Of a stretch of 64,000 nt of DNA, positions 19,693 to 31,445 are shown piece after piece. The position numbers and the translations under genes were made by a program. Below the pieces are notes generated by a model. The model saw nothing but the letters and a program-made list of their open reading frames with translations. It did not search any database and was not told the origin of the DNA. Origin of the DNA: Actinernus sp. WN-2022 (Eukaryota; Cnidaria; Anthozoa; Actiniaria; Actinernidae). The stretch lies in the NCBI GenBank assembly GCA_030867875.1, contig JAOWCC010000064.1, positions 35,734,802 through 35,798,801 of the forward strand, read 5' to 3'. Position 1 is the first letter of the stretch; every line of letters starts with the position of its first letter.

Positions 19693-21210
19693 GTGTTTAT
19701 GTATATATATTTTACATTACTTCTTATATTAATATATCTTTTTAAATTTTTACAACATAGGTATAGTTATTCTTTACTATAGTTAGTTATTTTTACTATT
19801 TTCTATTTTTTAATATAGTCTTCTCATACTCCATGTAAGCGCATTGAGATTTTTAAATGCGCCATAAAAACCTATAATTATTAATTATTATTATGTAAAC
19901 ACCGCCTCAGTGTCATAATCAGATAAATCTAATGTTTGACAGCCCTCCCCCTTGAACGTACATAGCATACGGTTCACGCAGTCCGGATTTTAGATCGTAC
20001 AAGTTGTGACATGACATTTTCTAAATTCCTTTTAATTTTAAGATAACATGAAATCCACTATCTCCGACAGAGATGAAACGATAGTCTTACAATTACGGGA
20101 AATAAGTTGATGCTTTCTCATTTTAAGTGTTCCGGTATAAAACGGCTAATAATTGTTATTAGAGCCGAATACCTATTTCTCAAGGACTTGCTCTTTTGGC
20201 ATAATCAACTGAAGAAATCTGAAGGAGTCTAGGCACGAGATATTACCTACTTCTTTTTGAAACATAAAATCAAAAGGTGGTCCCTACTTTCCCGTTGTTA
20301 TGGCAACAGCATTGTTGACCTTTAAACACATCAAAACCTTCTCGTGCGGATTCATGGGAAGTTTTAATTTTAAATCATAACTTTTCTCCAGCCAGTGTTC
20401 CGTTATCACTGCACCGATTTAAACATACGTTTATGAACATCGTATTTTGCAGGTAATAAAAAAAAAACATCCAAACACATCGGAGAAGAGCGCGTATTAA
20501 AGTTACGAACTGTGCAAAGTTTTGAGCAGATATTTTAGATACCGACGAAGTTACGAGCTAACAAAGTTTGAACATTTACAGACGTAAATGTGGTGCAAAA
20601 ATGTGACGCACCCTTTTTTCTTCCATATATGTAATCACAGCAAGGTTGGCCAACAGATAACAAAGTATAAATAATTTTTAATTTCTGAATTCTTAGATGT
20701 TCTTACATATATAAATATTTTTAGTAGCTATTTTACGCTCCTTTAGGGATACTAACAAAACAGATTTCATCGTGATATATTCTGCTATAGTACTGTCCAC
20801 TTGCAGTATTTTAAAGGTTTTTACGTTATATTTGGTATACATACTGCATAATAAATTAATTTGTTCGTCATGAGCATGCAAGAATTGCTTGTTGAGAGTA
20901 CTTAAAAATAATACTCACCTTGGAATGTAGCATTTTAAATATAGGATCAGATAATTTCCTAATTTCCTAACTTCTCTAATTTTTTAATGTGGAGAGGACA
21001 GAAGTGCTAACGGCGCTTCATATTAGGTAAAGCCTCGAAGAAAAAACGTTCAAAATTGGACATATATAATTATATTATACTGTATTGTATTGTATAATTA
21101 TTATGTTATAGGTAAATTCATTGCCTGACGAGGAAATTCCTGAGTCGGGCAATGAATGTTCTTTGAATCTTATAGCATTTACGAAAATATACATCTATTT
21201 CAAACGGTTG
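19693..21210. other. no gene recognised
   Basis: AT-rich; no supported exon, inverted repeat or shared repeat that I could identify. Confidence 0.35.
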
Positions 21211-21431
21211 TCCGTCCCTGACAAACGGCAAACGACATTCCCAGACCGAAATGGATTGTGGGTATAACTGTCCAGCTGTGCGAAACGGATAAACTACGGT
21301 GTAATCGCAGGAGACCATTAATATTCATCTTAAAGTTTGTGACTCAAAAACAAACGAATTCACCAGACTTTCAGCTAGACCACAATCCATCTCGGTCTGG
21401 GAATGTCATTTGTCGTTTATCCGGGACCGGC
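21211..21431. mobile_element. palindromic MITE (copy 2 of the 15.0-kb family)
   Basis: Ends GACAAACGGCAAACGACATT and AATGTCATTTGTCGTTTATC; inner arms CCCAGACCGAAATGGATTGTGG and CCACAATCCATCTCGGTCTGGG. The centre diverges from copy 1. Better preserved than the copy at 15028. Confidence 0.8.
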
Positions 21432-22027
21432 TTTTTTTGAAATAGCTGTATAAAGAATACAGTCAGTTTGAAAGCCCTCCACGCGCCAGTAACTCATTGC
21501 GCGGTACTGAAGAGCGAATAGTAATCAAGTTAGACTCAAACTCACACGAGGTTAAACTTCAAGCGAAGTCATTGCTAACAGCCTTTGGTTTTCCGACATC
21601 AAACCAGCATTTTTATGCATCAGTGAAAATACCTGTATTTTATTTAGGTACACATTTCAATCTAATCTTTACCAAGAAAGCGAAAGTACTGGAGACAAAA
21701 TCGTGAATGCATGTTTGTGAAAGGTCTAGAAAATCGGCGGCCTGATGAAATCACTTGTTAATGGTGAATGACGATATTAAACGGATAAATGAAAATGTAA
21801 AACCTGACAAAAAGTGTTTCTTACTTTATAAGCAAATTACCAACTAATTTGAATGCCGAATTTCTCAGTCTTGCAATAAACAAGCTTGTTTTTATACTTC
21901 GAATGCTATATTCAGTTCACTCGTTTCCAAAATGTTCCTCAGTTGTGCTTGTATAGCCCCTAAGGGGTATAGAATGCTCCCTCAACTCGGCAAAATTCAA
22001 GCAAGTCTCGAAATATCGGCGTTTTAA

Positions 22028-22170
22028 AAAGAGTCTCGGATTTTGAAACAAGGGTCTCGGCGTCTCGGCGAGTTAAGTCTCGGGCTCGGATTTTGATTCA
22101 AGGGTCTCGGCGAGTTAAGCCGTCTCGGGCTCGGATTTTGAAACAAGGGTCTCGGCGATTCTCGGATTTG
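22028..22170. repeat. short tandem repeat of TCTCGG modules
   Basis: About 2.5 copies of a unit of about 53 bp: TCTCGGGCTCGGATTTTGA, AACAAGGGTCTCGGCG, AGTTAAG. Internal TCTCGG repeats give sub-periodicity. Flanks 21432-22027 and 22171-22717 hold no supported gene. Confidence 0.75.
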
Positions 22171-22717
22171 ACCATTCTATACCTCTTATCTAGCTCGAAT
22201 GGGAGGAATGCGCGAAGAACAAAAAGAATATCTGCGAAGGGGGCTAAATTATACCACGATTTTAGTAGTGTTTCGTAGCCGTGCTTGTCGTCCTGTTTTT
22301 ACAAACCTTTTTCTCTTTGAAGGCAGTCATTTAAGCTTCTGTGTTTGAATACTACATGAATTAAATTAACAAATCCACAAAGCCCCAGCTTTTCCGTTCA
22401 AAATCATTTTTTTCCGCTGAGTGCAGTTGTTGTTGTCGATTCCTCGGACAGTCGAGCACGAAAAACGGAAAAGAAGAAATATAATTTTCACGTTCTTTAA
22501 CTACTGTTAACTTTGTGAATATCTGGTTTGGAATTTTAACATGATTTTGTCTCTTTTCGCGATGATAAAAATAAACAAAATATTTACGCGGGGGCTCACC
22601 TGAACATCGTTGAATATAGCTTTTCAAACAAATTGAATTCCACAAAATATTCAACCTTCGTAACCAATCGTCGTGCTATGGAATTCTATATTATAATTAT
22701 TATTATATATTATATTT

Positions 22718-22862
22718 TAGTAGAAACCAACTATAGTGTTCTATCACGAATCCTTCGATCTTATTGGCTAAGCTACTTACTTTCTATTCTGTGATTGGCT
22801 ATGCTACTTACTATCTATATATTCTGTGATTGGCTAAGCTACTTACTATCTATTCTACTAAA
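22718..22862. mobile_element. small MITE with internal tandem CCAAT repeats
   Basis: TTTTAGTAGAA and TTCTACTAAAA form the ends. Inside, TTCTGTGATTGGCTA plus GCTACTTACTATCTAT is repeated about three times, each carrying ATTGG. Confidence 0.6.
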
Positions 22863-23363
22863 ACGATTAGACTACTCGCTCTCAGTTTCTATGGCTCGGA
22901 GCTATGCTCCTCGTCAACTATCAGCCGATAGAGACTTCGAGCTCATAGTATAATTGTTAAATATTATACATTATATGAAAGGGCCTATGTCACCAAGGTG
23001 TTTCTGATTTTCCGTCAAATAATCAAAATGTTCTGATTATACGAAAAATACTCCTTGAACACTAAGTTATACATACAGTAGCTATGATTTTTTTTAAATA
23101 GAGACCAACTTAGAATAAAATTTAGATAAAAGATACCAATTTGAACTTGAAACTATATGCCAGCCGCAATCGTTTTTAGTTTTTTAAATCAGAATCGTAA
23201 CCGTTTGCATCCGTAGCAGTCCTTAGCCAGATAAACCTTTCTGTAGTTTCATGTCACAAAAGAAGCTTTTAATAAAACTACACCATTATTGATACGTTTC
23301 TATTAATTTGAATATGATTTTGAGCTTTTCAAAGTGATGCTAAAGCTAAAACCAGATATTTAC

Positions 23364-23516
23364 CTTAAGTCCATTATAACTTCTTTTTCCACAAGGAACT
23401 GACTTCCCAGTTTGGCGGTCTAAGCAGGAGTTTATAATATACGACGACGATATATCAAAGTATATCGCACTGAGCAATATAACAACCGAAAACAATCCAG
23501 CGCTTGTTGGCTTCAT
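23364..23516 (-). CDS. peptide gene F, exon 1: signal peptide plus cysteine motif
   Basis: ATG at 23516 (minus), 51 codons, ending at the donor AAG|GTAAATATC. A hydrophobic signal sequence (AGLFSVVILLSAIYF) is followed by SCLDRQTG, a VPCGKRS motif and NGLK. Gene G at 26413 has the same layout (AGLF in the signal, SCLDRKG, VCRPKRR, FKLQ|GTAAAT), so the two are paralogues. A TATA box TTATAAAAG lies at about 23598-23607. Downstream exons were not identified, so the product is incomplete here. Probably a secreted cysteine-containing peptide of unknown class. Confidence 0.6.
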
Positions 23517-23609
23517 AGTTCAGTCTCCCGGAGTTCCGTCGATAGAATGTTTGCACGGGACTTTCGCAAGGATAAGTAGTCCGAGATGTTAAACGAAGCT
23601 TTTATAACG

Positions 23610-24960
23610 TGTGAAAGCGGTTTTCTTATACATTTCTGTATTCATCAAGATATGCTTATTAGCTTATCTGATGTTCAGAGGTGCATTTCTCTGAGCAATA
23701 AACTGTTTTCGATTAGCTTTTTAGCATTAAGTACTATATTCGGAGCTTCGTTAGATAAGATGTGTCAGGTGATGGTTCTATCTACAACTTCTTCCTTTAT
23801 GAACGCGATTTACACGGCACAGTAAACTTTATATGAAAGATTATCATGCAAGATTATCGTCTAAAATACGCTAAAACATGCGGACAAATCAAGTATAGTG
23901 GCCAGTTTGGGTGGATATATATATAAGCTTTCTTTGCAATGGTGGCTGTGGGTATTCCATGTTAACTTGCCTGGTTTTGTTATCCCACATTTGTTCGGTT
24001 AAAAGAAGCGGGACTAACATTGACGATGCTATCGCTTTGCAAAAGTACATTACCGATAGCGTCTTATGATACCGATCAAATTAACACCACCGTGGGAAGA
24101 ACAAAACAAACCGCTAACGTTGCTTCTAGAATTCAGGAGTAGTTACGTGTTATATGTACGGCGTTTCAGAGGCTCGAAGAAATATGAGGCGAGCGAGAGA
24201 GGAGACTGGCCGCGTCATCCGTTGAGAATCTCCCTTCCATGCGAAGAGTTTCAAAACAAGAAAACACGTCAAACCGGTTTTGCCGGGCTATTGGTAAGCC
24301 AATGAAAATTACTGTTACGTCCAGCACACACGGTTGCGCCTGGTAATGAGTAGATTATCCAATCAGTGATGAGGTTCAAATTCTGAACTTGATGTTCGCA
24401 TGGAAGTGAGATTCTCAACGGATAACACCAGAGGCTCTTCTGTATTGTTTTTCCAGGGTAGGCCTGTAGGAATCATGTAGAAAACATTAAGCTTTCTTTG
24501 AAATTTGATACAGCAACTGCCATTGTTGTTTGTAGCTCACGTGTTTTATTCATTCCGTAGTCTTTTTATGTTGGAATTGCTTGAGTACAGTCATGTTTCA
24601 CACAGACATACACCCAACTGACTAGGCAATTTTGTGATCTATGCATGATTCCGTCATTTTCGGTCCATAAATTTCCGCCAAAATAAGAAAACTGATTTTT
24701 GCTGTTGTTGAAAAATTGGAGGTTTTAATGAAATGATTTTCGCACTTTAGGCATAACTTAGGGTTCAGGCTGTGCAAACGAGTCTATAATTAATATAGTA
24801 GGATATAGTAATAAACTCGTATCCATTCGGATCCTTCTGGCCGTAAGCGATTCCTAATGATCTTTAGGTTGAAAGCTTAGTTGAGAAGTTATGGGCTTTC
24901 CCATCCCGAACCGTAAGAGAAATGCCCGGGAAAACTCACGGTACCACAAAAACCAAAAAG
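23610..24960. other. no gene recognised
   Basis: No supported exon. The block GAGAATCTCCCTTCCATGCG at 24226 is mirrored by CGCATGGAAGTGAGATTCTC at 24399, with CGTCATCCGTTGAGA/TCTCAACGGATAAC alongside. This makes a further foldback element at about 24215-24430. Confidence 0.4.
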
Positions 24961-24989
24961 GCGGCTGCGTTGCCAGCGTGGTCGTCCTG

Positions 24990-25060
24990 GTCGTGCATGT
25001 AGTGGTTAACACATCGGACTGGTATACCGAGGCCGTGGGTTCGAATCCCATTCAGGGCAT
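24990..25060 (+). repeat. tRNA-derived SINE head or tRNA pseudogene
   Basis: An A-box-like GTAGTGGTTAACACATCGG is followed by a perfect B box GGTTCGAATCC at 25038-25048. A convincing 7-bp acceptor stem cannot be formed, so a functional tRNA is not claimed. Confidence 0.5.
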
Positions 25061-25460
25061 ATACTTCTCTTTCACCTTTATTCTTTAATATATACTGTAA
25101 TATAGTAATATAGTATAATTAACAAGACTTAAAATATCGTATACCCGAAGTCAACGAATATGACCGATTATCCTATAAATATCATATTTCAGCTAATCAG
25201 AGCTCAGATTTACTATGAAATACAGAGCCGGTATTCATGGTAGATCAGGCCAATCGAAATACAGGAAATTTCGCGCCACTTTTTAATCAGCCAATAAGAA
25301 TTCAAGAATTTGAAACGTAATTAGTCTGCAGACGCATCTGCCACTGCACTCGTAACTTTGTTTCCTAGAAATTTTGCAGTCTATCGTCCGGTTAGTTACC
25401 TTGTTTCCGTGATCAATCTTCGTGTACATTTATTATTTATAGGTTAATATGTAATAGTTC

Positions 25461-25550
25461 AAAGCCGACAATGAGGACTGGACGGGATTTCAAGTCCGCG
25501 CAATTAGTTCCAAGGACTTGAAATCCCGTCCAGTCCGAATTGGAGGCTTT
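25461..25550. repeat. near-perfect 90-bp hairpin
   Basis: GGACTGGACGGGATTTCAAG and CTTGAAATCCCGTCCAGTCC are exact inverts around a 15-base loop, flanked by AAAGCC and GGCTTT. Very young or selected foldback. Confidence 0.85.
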
Positions 25551-25689
25551 GAAATGACATCTCATTGTCATTAATTATTCGGGAGGGATGTTGTTTTTAT
25601 TTCGGGTACAGGTTGACAATTGATTTTTTTTCATCATAATTATAGACTACAAGGGTTGTGATTGTTATTTTGTCACGGTCATTTCAACA

Positions 25690-25780
25690 AACGGCCTGAT
25701 AGCGTAGTGGACAAGACAGCGGACTAGTAGTCAAGAGCAGCCATGCGGATGATGGCTCGAGTCACACTCTGGACACCGAT
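25690..25780 (+). repeat. tRNA-like SINE head
   Basis: CTGATAGCGTAGTGGACAAG resembles an A box and GGCTCGAGTCA (25754-25764) a B box. The acceptor ends do not pair well. It is probably a SINE fragment. Confidence 0.45.
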
Positions 25781-26272
25781 TTTTATTTCCGTCTTCTCCT
25801 TCACTTCTCCATGTAAAGTCATACTTATGCTGTAATCCTGGTAGCTTAATTAGGCCCAACACATGCATGAAGAACACAGATGAACATCACTAGTGATTTG
25901 GATCAAAATTAATTAAGTCCTTTGACTGGAACAAAATTAATTCAGTCCTTGGACTGGAAAAAAATGGTTGAATCTAGTTCTGGGAGTATTTTCCGGGGTT
26001 TCAAGGATCGTCATGTGATCGAATTCTGGGCACATGGTTGGTTGGTTACCTCATGAATAATTAATGAGGATGAGATGGTTATTTCGTGGTTTTCTAATGG
26101 TATGGGAGAAAAATTTTTTATCGAAATTTGTATTATTTTGCTATACAACTCACCTAAAGGCTCGTTGTATACGGCAAATATTACAAATTAAAATTTCTCG
26201 TGATATATTCGCCCGTATTCCATAGAAAACTCCGGGAGAAAACCACGAAATACTGGACCAATAAATATTTAC

Positions 26273-26413
26273 CTGAAGTTTAAATTCTCTTCTTTTAGGC
26301 CGGCAAACTATTGGACGTCCTTTACGGTCTAGACAAGAAACGTCCCCATAAGACGAAGAAAGCGTCAGGATCGAGAGCACGAGAACCGTGAATAATCCAG
26401 CTCTTGTGAACAT
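26273..26413 (-). CDS. peptide gene G, exon 1: signal peptide plus cysteine motif
   Basis: ATG at 26413 (minus), 47 codons, ending at the donor CAG|GTAAATATT. The signal peptide has core LFTVLVLSILTLSSS with cleavage probably near SYG. The mature start is SCLDRKGRPIVC followed by RPKRR and FKLQ. Paralogue of gene F, same strand, 2.9 kb apart. TATA box CTATATAAAC at about 26517-26526 (minus), about 105 bp above the ATG. The frame reads on into the intron to 26150 but the matching donor in F argues for splicing. Later exons not found. Confidence 0.62.
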
Positions 26414-26579
26414 CGTACTCCTTTGTTAGAAATTCTACAATCGGAAGAATGTTCACGGTCAATACTTTTTTTGCAGAACGCAGAAGAAAACGAGTATTTG
26501 AGGTTTGATGCGTCGAGTTTATATAGTTTTTTTATGGCGTACAAGTGCGTGATGTTATATTTACAAGCTGTATTCATCT

Positions 26580-27333
26580 GAGCATGAAATTAACAGTGTT
26601 TTAAAAAAATGTCTGACTGGGTTTATTGCTTCATATTGTAAACCGTAGAATTCATCGCGCGGCGTGCCTATGAAAGACGATTTTAATAAGCGGGATTATC
26701 TATGTCTGTATCCGGCTTGGCCATGTAGATTAAACTGATTGGAAGCCGTTTCTAGAGGGCCGGCGGAAAACAAGTATAGGATATGGACTCTGAAGCCTGT
26801 TGAATCTAAACTCGCACACGGAGCATTCGAATTAACAAAAAAACACATTAGTTTTTGTATTCTGACAAAACAGGAAAGGACCGTTAGAACACGAGAAAGA
26901 GCAAGCACGAACCAAACGTTAATGCGAGGGGTACACTTCTCGAGGTTTTGTAGTGATTTACAACTATATAGGAGTGTTATGCTAGAGTATACGGAATGTA
27001 ACTGACGCTTCTGCAGTTGCCTTGTTGAAAAAATTTGGAGGAAATGTTGCTGTGCAAGCGAATGGTTATCAGTTGTATCTGATGGGCGAGCGCTAGAGAT
27101 GCGAGTCGTTATCCGTTATATCTGTATCTAGTAATCTCTGATTGGTTCAAAAACTTGCTCATATCAGGCGCTATGCAAATACATACTTTGTCTTCATATG
27201 GGTTTTTTCATATTTTCTGTTGTAAACACTCGAAATATTTTGAGAGTACAAAAACAACATCTTCAAAATCCCCTATGCTTTAAATATCCGAAGTAGTCTT
27301 TATAACTGACAGACAAAGACATGTGTATAATTG
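26580..27333. other. no gene recognised
   Basis: Open frames at 26696-27005 overlap on both strands, show no recognisable motif and are not supported as genes. Confidence 0.35.
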
Positions 27334-27607
27334 TTAAAGGGGCTGTGTCGTCATTATACTCGCAATCCAGGCCGGACACGTTTTTTTCAGCGATTTTCAT
27401 ATGAACGGATGAACCTCGTGAATTTAAAGCAAAATATGCAAATATAACTAACAAACCGGCTGTGTACAGATAAAGTCTTCAAGGAACATATTGTATAGCA
27501 TGTCAATAATGTACTGAGAGAGGGTATTTCGCTGTTTGTAGCCAAAGAACAGCCTCCAATCGAACATTGACTCAATACGTGCGCAACATCATGGCATAGC
27601 CCAATTA
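27334..27607. mobile_element. MITE with GTTAAAGGGGCTGTGTC ends (copy 2)
   Basis: Diverged copy of the element at 10900-11179: shared interior AGCGATTTTCATATGAAC, GCAAATATAACTAACAAAC, AGTCTTCAAGGAAC, CCTCCAATCGAAC and end ATGGCATAGCCC. Confidence 0.7.
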
Positions 27608-27779
27608 ATTCTGTATAGGTAAAGGTACTAGTTAATCAATTCTGAGTCGTACGATTTCACGTCTTGTCCAAGTACATAGTGGTATGAATTAGAGCAGGCT
27701 GATGTACCGGGTAACAATCCCCTTCTCTTCACGAATAGTACAACATGTTATTTTACGTCCCCCATATATGAAGAGAAAG

Positions 27780-27905
27780 TGTTGAGAGACAACTGAAGGA
27801 CTACAGTTTTTACGTCCCTGCCCAAGGACGCGGCCGGAGCCTGGATTCGAACCCTCGACCTCCCGCAATCATGACGGGCGGTCTACCACGTGACCTATTC
27901 AGTGA
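27780..27905 (-). repeat. tRNA-derived SINE, minus strand
   Basis: The minus strand has GGTCACGTGGTAGACCGCCC (A-box side) and GGTTCGAATCC (B box, 27843-27853), followed by a non-tRNA tail with GGGCAGGGACGTAAAAACTG. The head is tRNA-like and the tail unrelated, the structure of a SINE. Confidence 0.6.
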
Positions 27906-28550
27906 TCTGTGATTGGTCTTCTGTAAAAGAGACTGGTTTTAATCACTCATGTTGAAGACGCCTTACTAAAACTCCATCATGATTGTAGCTCATTGTTTTA
28001 TCAACGAACGTTGATTATGCATGGTATATTATACGGCTAACGACCGTGGGATTGCAAGGTCCAGCTTTTCCATTATATGAAAAGTGTTTTAAACATTGAA
28101 TGATTACCGCACAAGCTTGCTTACACTTGTTCCCGGACCTTGTCAGATTACAGCGTCAAACGCCCATGTATGCCGTCCACAATTTCGTTTCCTTGCGCCA
28201 GCTCACGTCAAGTAGAAGCAATTCAGATAAGAAATGAGTTTCTATAAACCCAAAAACATTAGAGAACGCACATTTAGGAAGTATTGAGATGTTATCTGTT
28301 AAGGTACACGTCAACCGTGCTGTAGATAGATAATTATTAGTGCATAGCGCACGCGCAGGTAGTAACTGAAAAAAGGAAAACTAAAGAAAGAGTTTGCGGT
28401 ACTTCTTGAAATTTCAGGTAGCCAACTTAATTGTTAATTTAATTTTTTGTGCGCTCGATCGCATGTGCCAAAATTCCGATTTCAACTTAAAAAACACTCT
28501 GCATTTTAACGAGATCTTTAACAACCATAGTCAGTACCCAGCTAAAACAC

Positions 28551-28745
28551 AGATCGAATTGGAATTTAGCGCGTGCTGGTTTTTGTGGAGGGAGGAAAAC
28601 CGAAGAACCCGGAGAAAAACCCTCGGAGCAAGGGCGAGATACCAACAAATTCAACTCACATATGGCGCCGCGAACGGAAATCGAACCCGGGTCAAACAGG
28701 TGAAAAGCGAAGCGCTTAACCACTGCGCCACCCCGACTCTTCATA
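28551..28745 (-). repeat. SINE copy 1 (tRNA head, conserved tail)
   Basis: Read on the minus strand: GTGGCGCAGTGGTTAAGCG (A-box region), a B-box-like GGGTTCGATTTCC, then the tail ATATGTGAGTTGAATTTG, GGGTTTTTCTCCGGGTTCTT, GGTTTTCCTCC and GAATTGG. The copy at 31241 on the plus strand matches through the same blocks. Open frames here (28394-28873, 28487-28753) are by-products of the SINE. Confidence 0.8.
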
Positions 28746-28870
28746 GTCTGCACAGTCTAAAGGAAATACCGCCGACCCTGGTTGTTCAATGCGTGGACGA
28801 CGCTATCCACCGGATAAATCCCTCTCTTATCCCTATAGAGTGGATAAATATTAACAAAACTAGCTTATTT

Positions 28871-29130
28871 TAGTATATGCCACACAAGTGAACAGTTCTT
28901 TTCGCGCGATCTGATTGGCTACTCCGGATGTGAATATCCTTTGCTATTCACCTCCAAGCGAAGCAGCGATCACCTCGCGCGATTTTTGTCCATTTTAACA
29001 GAAAATAAAATAACTATTTGGTGCTGGCTGTTCACTTGTGTGGTAATTATTCGCCTCAGTGTCGGTGAAAAGTGGTGGATAACTATTCCCCTCCACTTCG
29101 GTGAATAATCGTTCATTATCCTCTGGATAT
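28871..29130. mobile_element. partial copy of the 4.7-kb foldback MITE
   Basis: Starts TAGTATATGCCACAC and keeps TTTTCGCGCG, TGATTGGCTACTC, TTCACCTCCAAGCGAAGCAG and AAATAAAATAACTATTTGG in the order of 4722-4870. The right arm is shortened. Confidence 0.7.
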
Positions 29131-29176
29131 AGGGAATTATCCGGTAGATAGCGATATCCACTCTTTGAACAACCGA

Positions 29177-30110
29177 ACCCTGGTGGATTCTCAGTACTCA
29201 GTGGAGAGCCTCATCGTTTACTGTGCTCTTGCATGTCGACCATGTTTCACGACGCGGTGCGTCTGGTATACTAGCAACGTTAAGCGACCGGGATCCTGGT
29301 GGATTCTCAGTACTCAGTAGAGAGCCTCATAGTGTACTGTGCTCTTGTCGACCATGTTTCACGACGCGGTGCGTCTGGTATACTAGGAACGTTAAGCGAC
29401 CCGGGATCCTGGTGGATTCTCAGTACTCAGTAGAGAGCCTCATAGTGTACTGTGCTCTTGTCGACCATGTTTCACGACGCGGTGCGTCAGGTATACTAGC
29501 AACGTTAAGCGACCGGGATCCTGGTGGATTCTCAGTACTCAGTAGAGAGCCTCATAGTGTACTGTGCTCTTGTCGACCATGTTTCACGACGCGGTGCGTC
29601 AGGTATACTAGCAACGTTAAGCGACCGGGATCCTGGTGGATTCTCAGTACTCAGTAGAGAGCCTCATAGTGTACTGTGCTCTTGTCGACCATGTTTCACG
29701 ACGCGGTGCGTCAGGTATACTAGAAATGTGAAGCGACCGGGATCCTGGTGGATTCTCAGTACTCAGTAGAGCCTCATAGTGTACTGTGCTCTTGTCGACC
29801 ATGTTTCACGACGCGGTGCGTCAGGTATACTAGGAACGTTAAGCGACCGGGATCCTGGTGGATTCTCAGTACTCAGTAGAGCCTCATAGTGTACTGTGCT
29901 CTTGTCGACCATGTTTCACGACGCGGTGCGTCAGGTATACTAGGAACGTTAAGCGACCGGGATCCTGGTGGATTCTCAGTACTCAGTAGAGCCTCATAGT
30001 GTACTGTGCTCTTGTCGACCATGTTTCACGACGCGGTGCGTCAGGTATACTAGAAATGTGAAGCGAAGGATTCTCAGTACTCAGTGGAGAGCCTCATCGT
30101 TTACTATGTC
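29177..30110 (+). repeat. tandem array, ~112-bp units, about 8.5 copies
   Basis: Units start at GGATTCTCAGTACTCAGT near 29185, 29301, 29414, 29526, 29638, 29750, 29860, 29970 and 30068. Each holds GAGCCTCATAGTGTACTGTG, CTCTTGTCGACCATGTTTCA, CGACGCGGTGCGTCAGG and AAGCGACCGGGATCCTGG. The first and last units share the variant GTGGAGAGCCTCATCGTTTAC, while inner units read GTAGAGAGCC and later GTAGAGCC. Units whose length suits the frame create long but spurious open frames (29223-29769). Confidence 0.9.
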
Positions 30111-31240
30111 CTTTTGTCAACTTCGTTTGCCTTTTATTGCCTTTTTTGCAATTTTTCGAAAAACAGGATAAACACAGGGTTCCGTCCAGGATGAACGAGA
30201 AACGGGCTACCTCTTTCTTACGTTCACGTTCTTTAATAAATGTAAAGCTTAGGGTTTTCAAGTTTTTGAACTGAGACGTTTGAATACGCTTTTTCTTCGA
30301 TCCCGCGAACGTCAGAAACTGACCACTCGACCGCGATTTTCCCGCGTTTGCCGCTTACGGTTTGCCGTTTGCAGGTGAGTTCGTTGTGAACGTGGGAATT
30401 ATTTTTCATTTTTCTTATAGATTTATTTAGTACATCGAGTGAACTTAAACGAAATCGGACGCTTCCGTTTACCGTAATATGTGGTGCTTAATCTTTCTAA
30501 AGTGTGTGCTGTCCTGCATGTATTTTCATGCGGAGTTTGACTGTGTATTTTTCTTTTTTTTCCGTCGTCCTAGACGCCGCCGTCCTGGTTTGTTTAATGT
30601 ATCAAATAAAGCAGTCTGTGTACGTCTATTCTGGTATTGTCCTCTATGTACAAACAAAACAGATTACTAGAGATAAAGACACAATCGCAACATAGTGAGC
30701 AAAGTTTAACTATGATTTTCCCTTCAAAGATAGGCATCTTTTTACGGCATTGATTACGAAATCTATGTTAACTTTTGCATATATACTTATACTAAAAAGT
30801 CATTAGAAGATAACTGATAACTAAGTCGGATGCATATAATATATGGATATGCGATATGTATTTCCCTGTTTAGTGCAGGCTTTAAGTGAAGTTCACGGCT
30901 CTTTCGAAATGAAACGCTTTTCAAATTCTGTCAATCAAAACCTTGTTGAGAGGGTTATGGAGATAAAGCACTGCCGAAATAAAGTTGTTTTCCGGTTTGT
31001 GCTTTTAAATATAGCCTTCGAAAATGTGCCGCCGTCACAGTGTTTACCCGCACCATTATCCGCACCCCTCGCCCATCAGGTCTGATTTTGTCGTTTTCCT
31101 TAATTGTTCATTGATCTTCCGAAAGCGTTGACCAAATATATTAGAAACGTTTACGTGCCATTGAGAACCAGAAAGCAGTCAGAAGGCAACCGTTTTCGTT
31201 GAAATGGGACTGTAGAAAATTCGCGTTTGGAAAATTGGGA
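30111..31240. other. no gene recognised
   Basis: A donor-like TTTGCAG|GTGAGTTCG at about 30375 follows a GC-richer stretch (30300-30374), which might be a 5'-UTR exon, but no coding exon can be linked. Nothing else is supported. Confidence 0.35.
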
Positions 31241-31445
31241 GCCGGGGTGGCGCAGTGGTTAAACGTTTTGCCTCTTACTTCTGTGGCCCAGGTTCGATTC
31301 CCTGACGCGGCGCCATATGTGAGCTGAGTTTGTTGGTATCTCGCCCTTGCTCCGAGGGTTTTTCTCCGGGTTCTCCGGTTTTCCTCCCTCCGCAAAAACC
31401 AACACGCTAAATTCCAATTCGATCTGTGGATTAGCCGGGACCTGA
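31241..31445 (+). repeat. SINE copy 2 (tRNA head, conserved tail)
   Basis: GCCGGGGTGGCGCAGTGGTT is the tRNA-like head with A box; GGTTCGATTCC is the B box (about 31290). The tail has CATATGTGAGCTGAGTTTG, GGGTTTTTCTCCGGGTTCTC, CGGTTTTCCTCCCTCC, GCAAAAACCAACACGC and AATTCCAATTCGATCTGTGG. I recognise this tail as common in cnidarian genomes, from memory only. The minus-strand 184-residue frame over it is a shadow. Confidence 0.85.

Noticed and set aside
26696..27005. Overlapping 70- and 88-codon frames on opposite strands
   Set aside because: No motif, no promoter or splice evidence, and each is a plausible chance opening.
28394..28873. 159-codon frame
   Set aside because: Lies across a tRNA-derived SINE copy and its flank; the other SINE copy at 31.2 kb gives a similar shadow on the opposite strand.
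29223..29769. Frames of 144 and 81 codons in the 29-30 kb array
   Set aside because: Repetition of the ~112-bp unit; frame is lost when the unit length changes.
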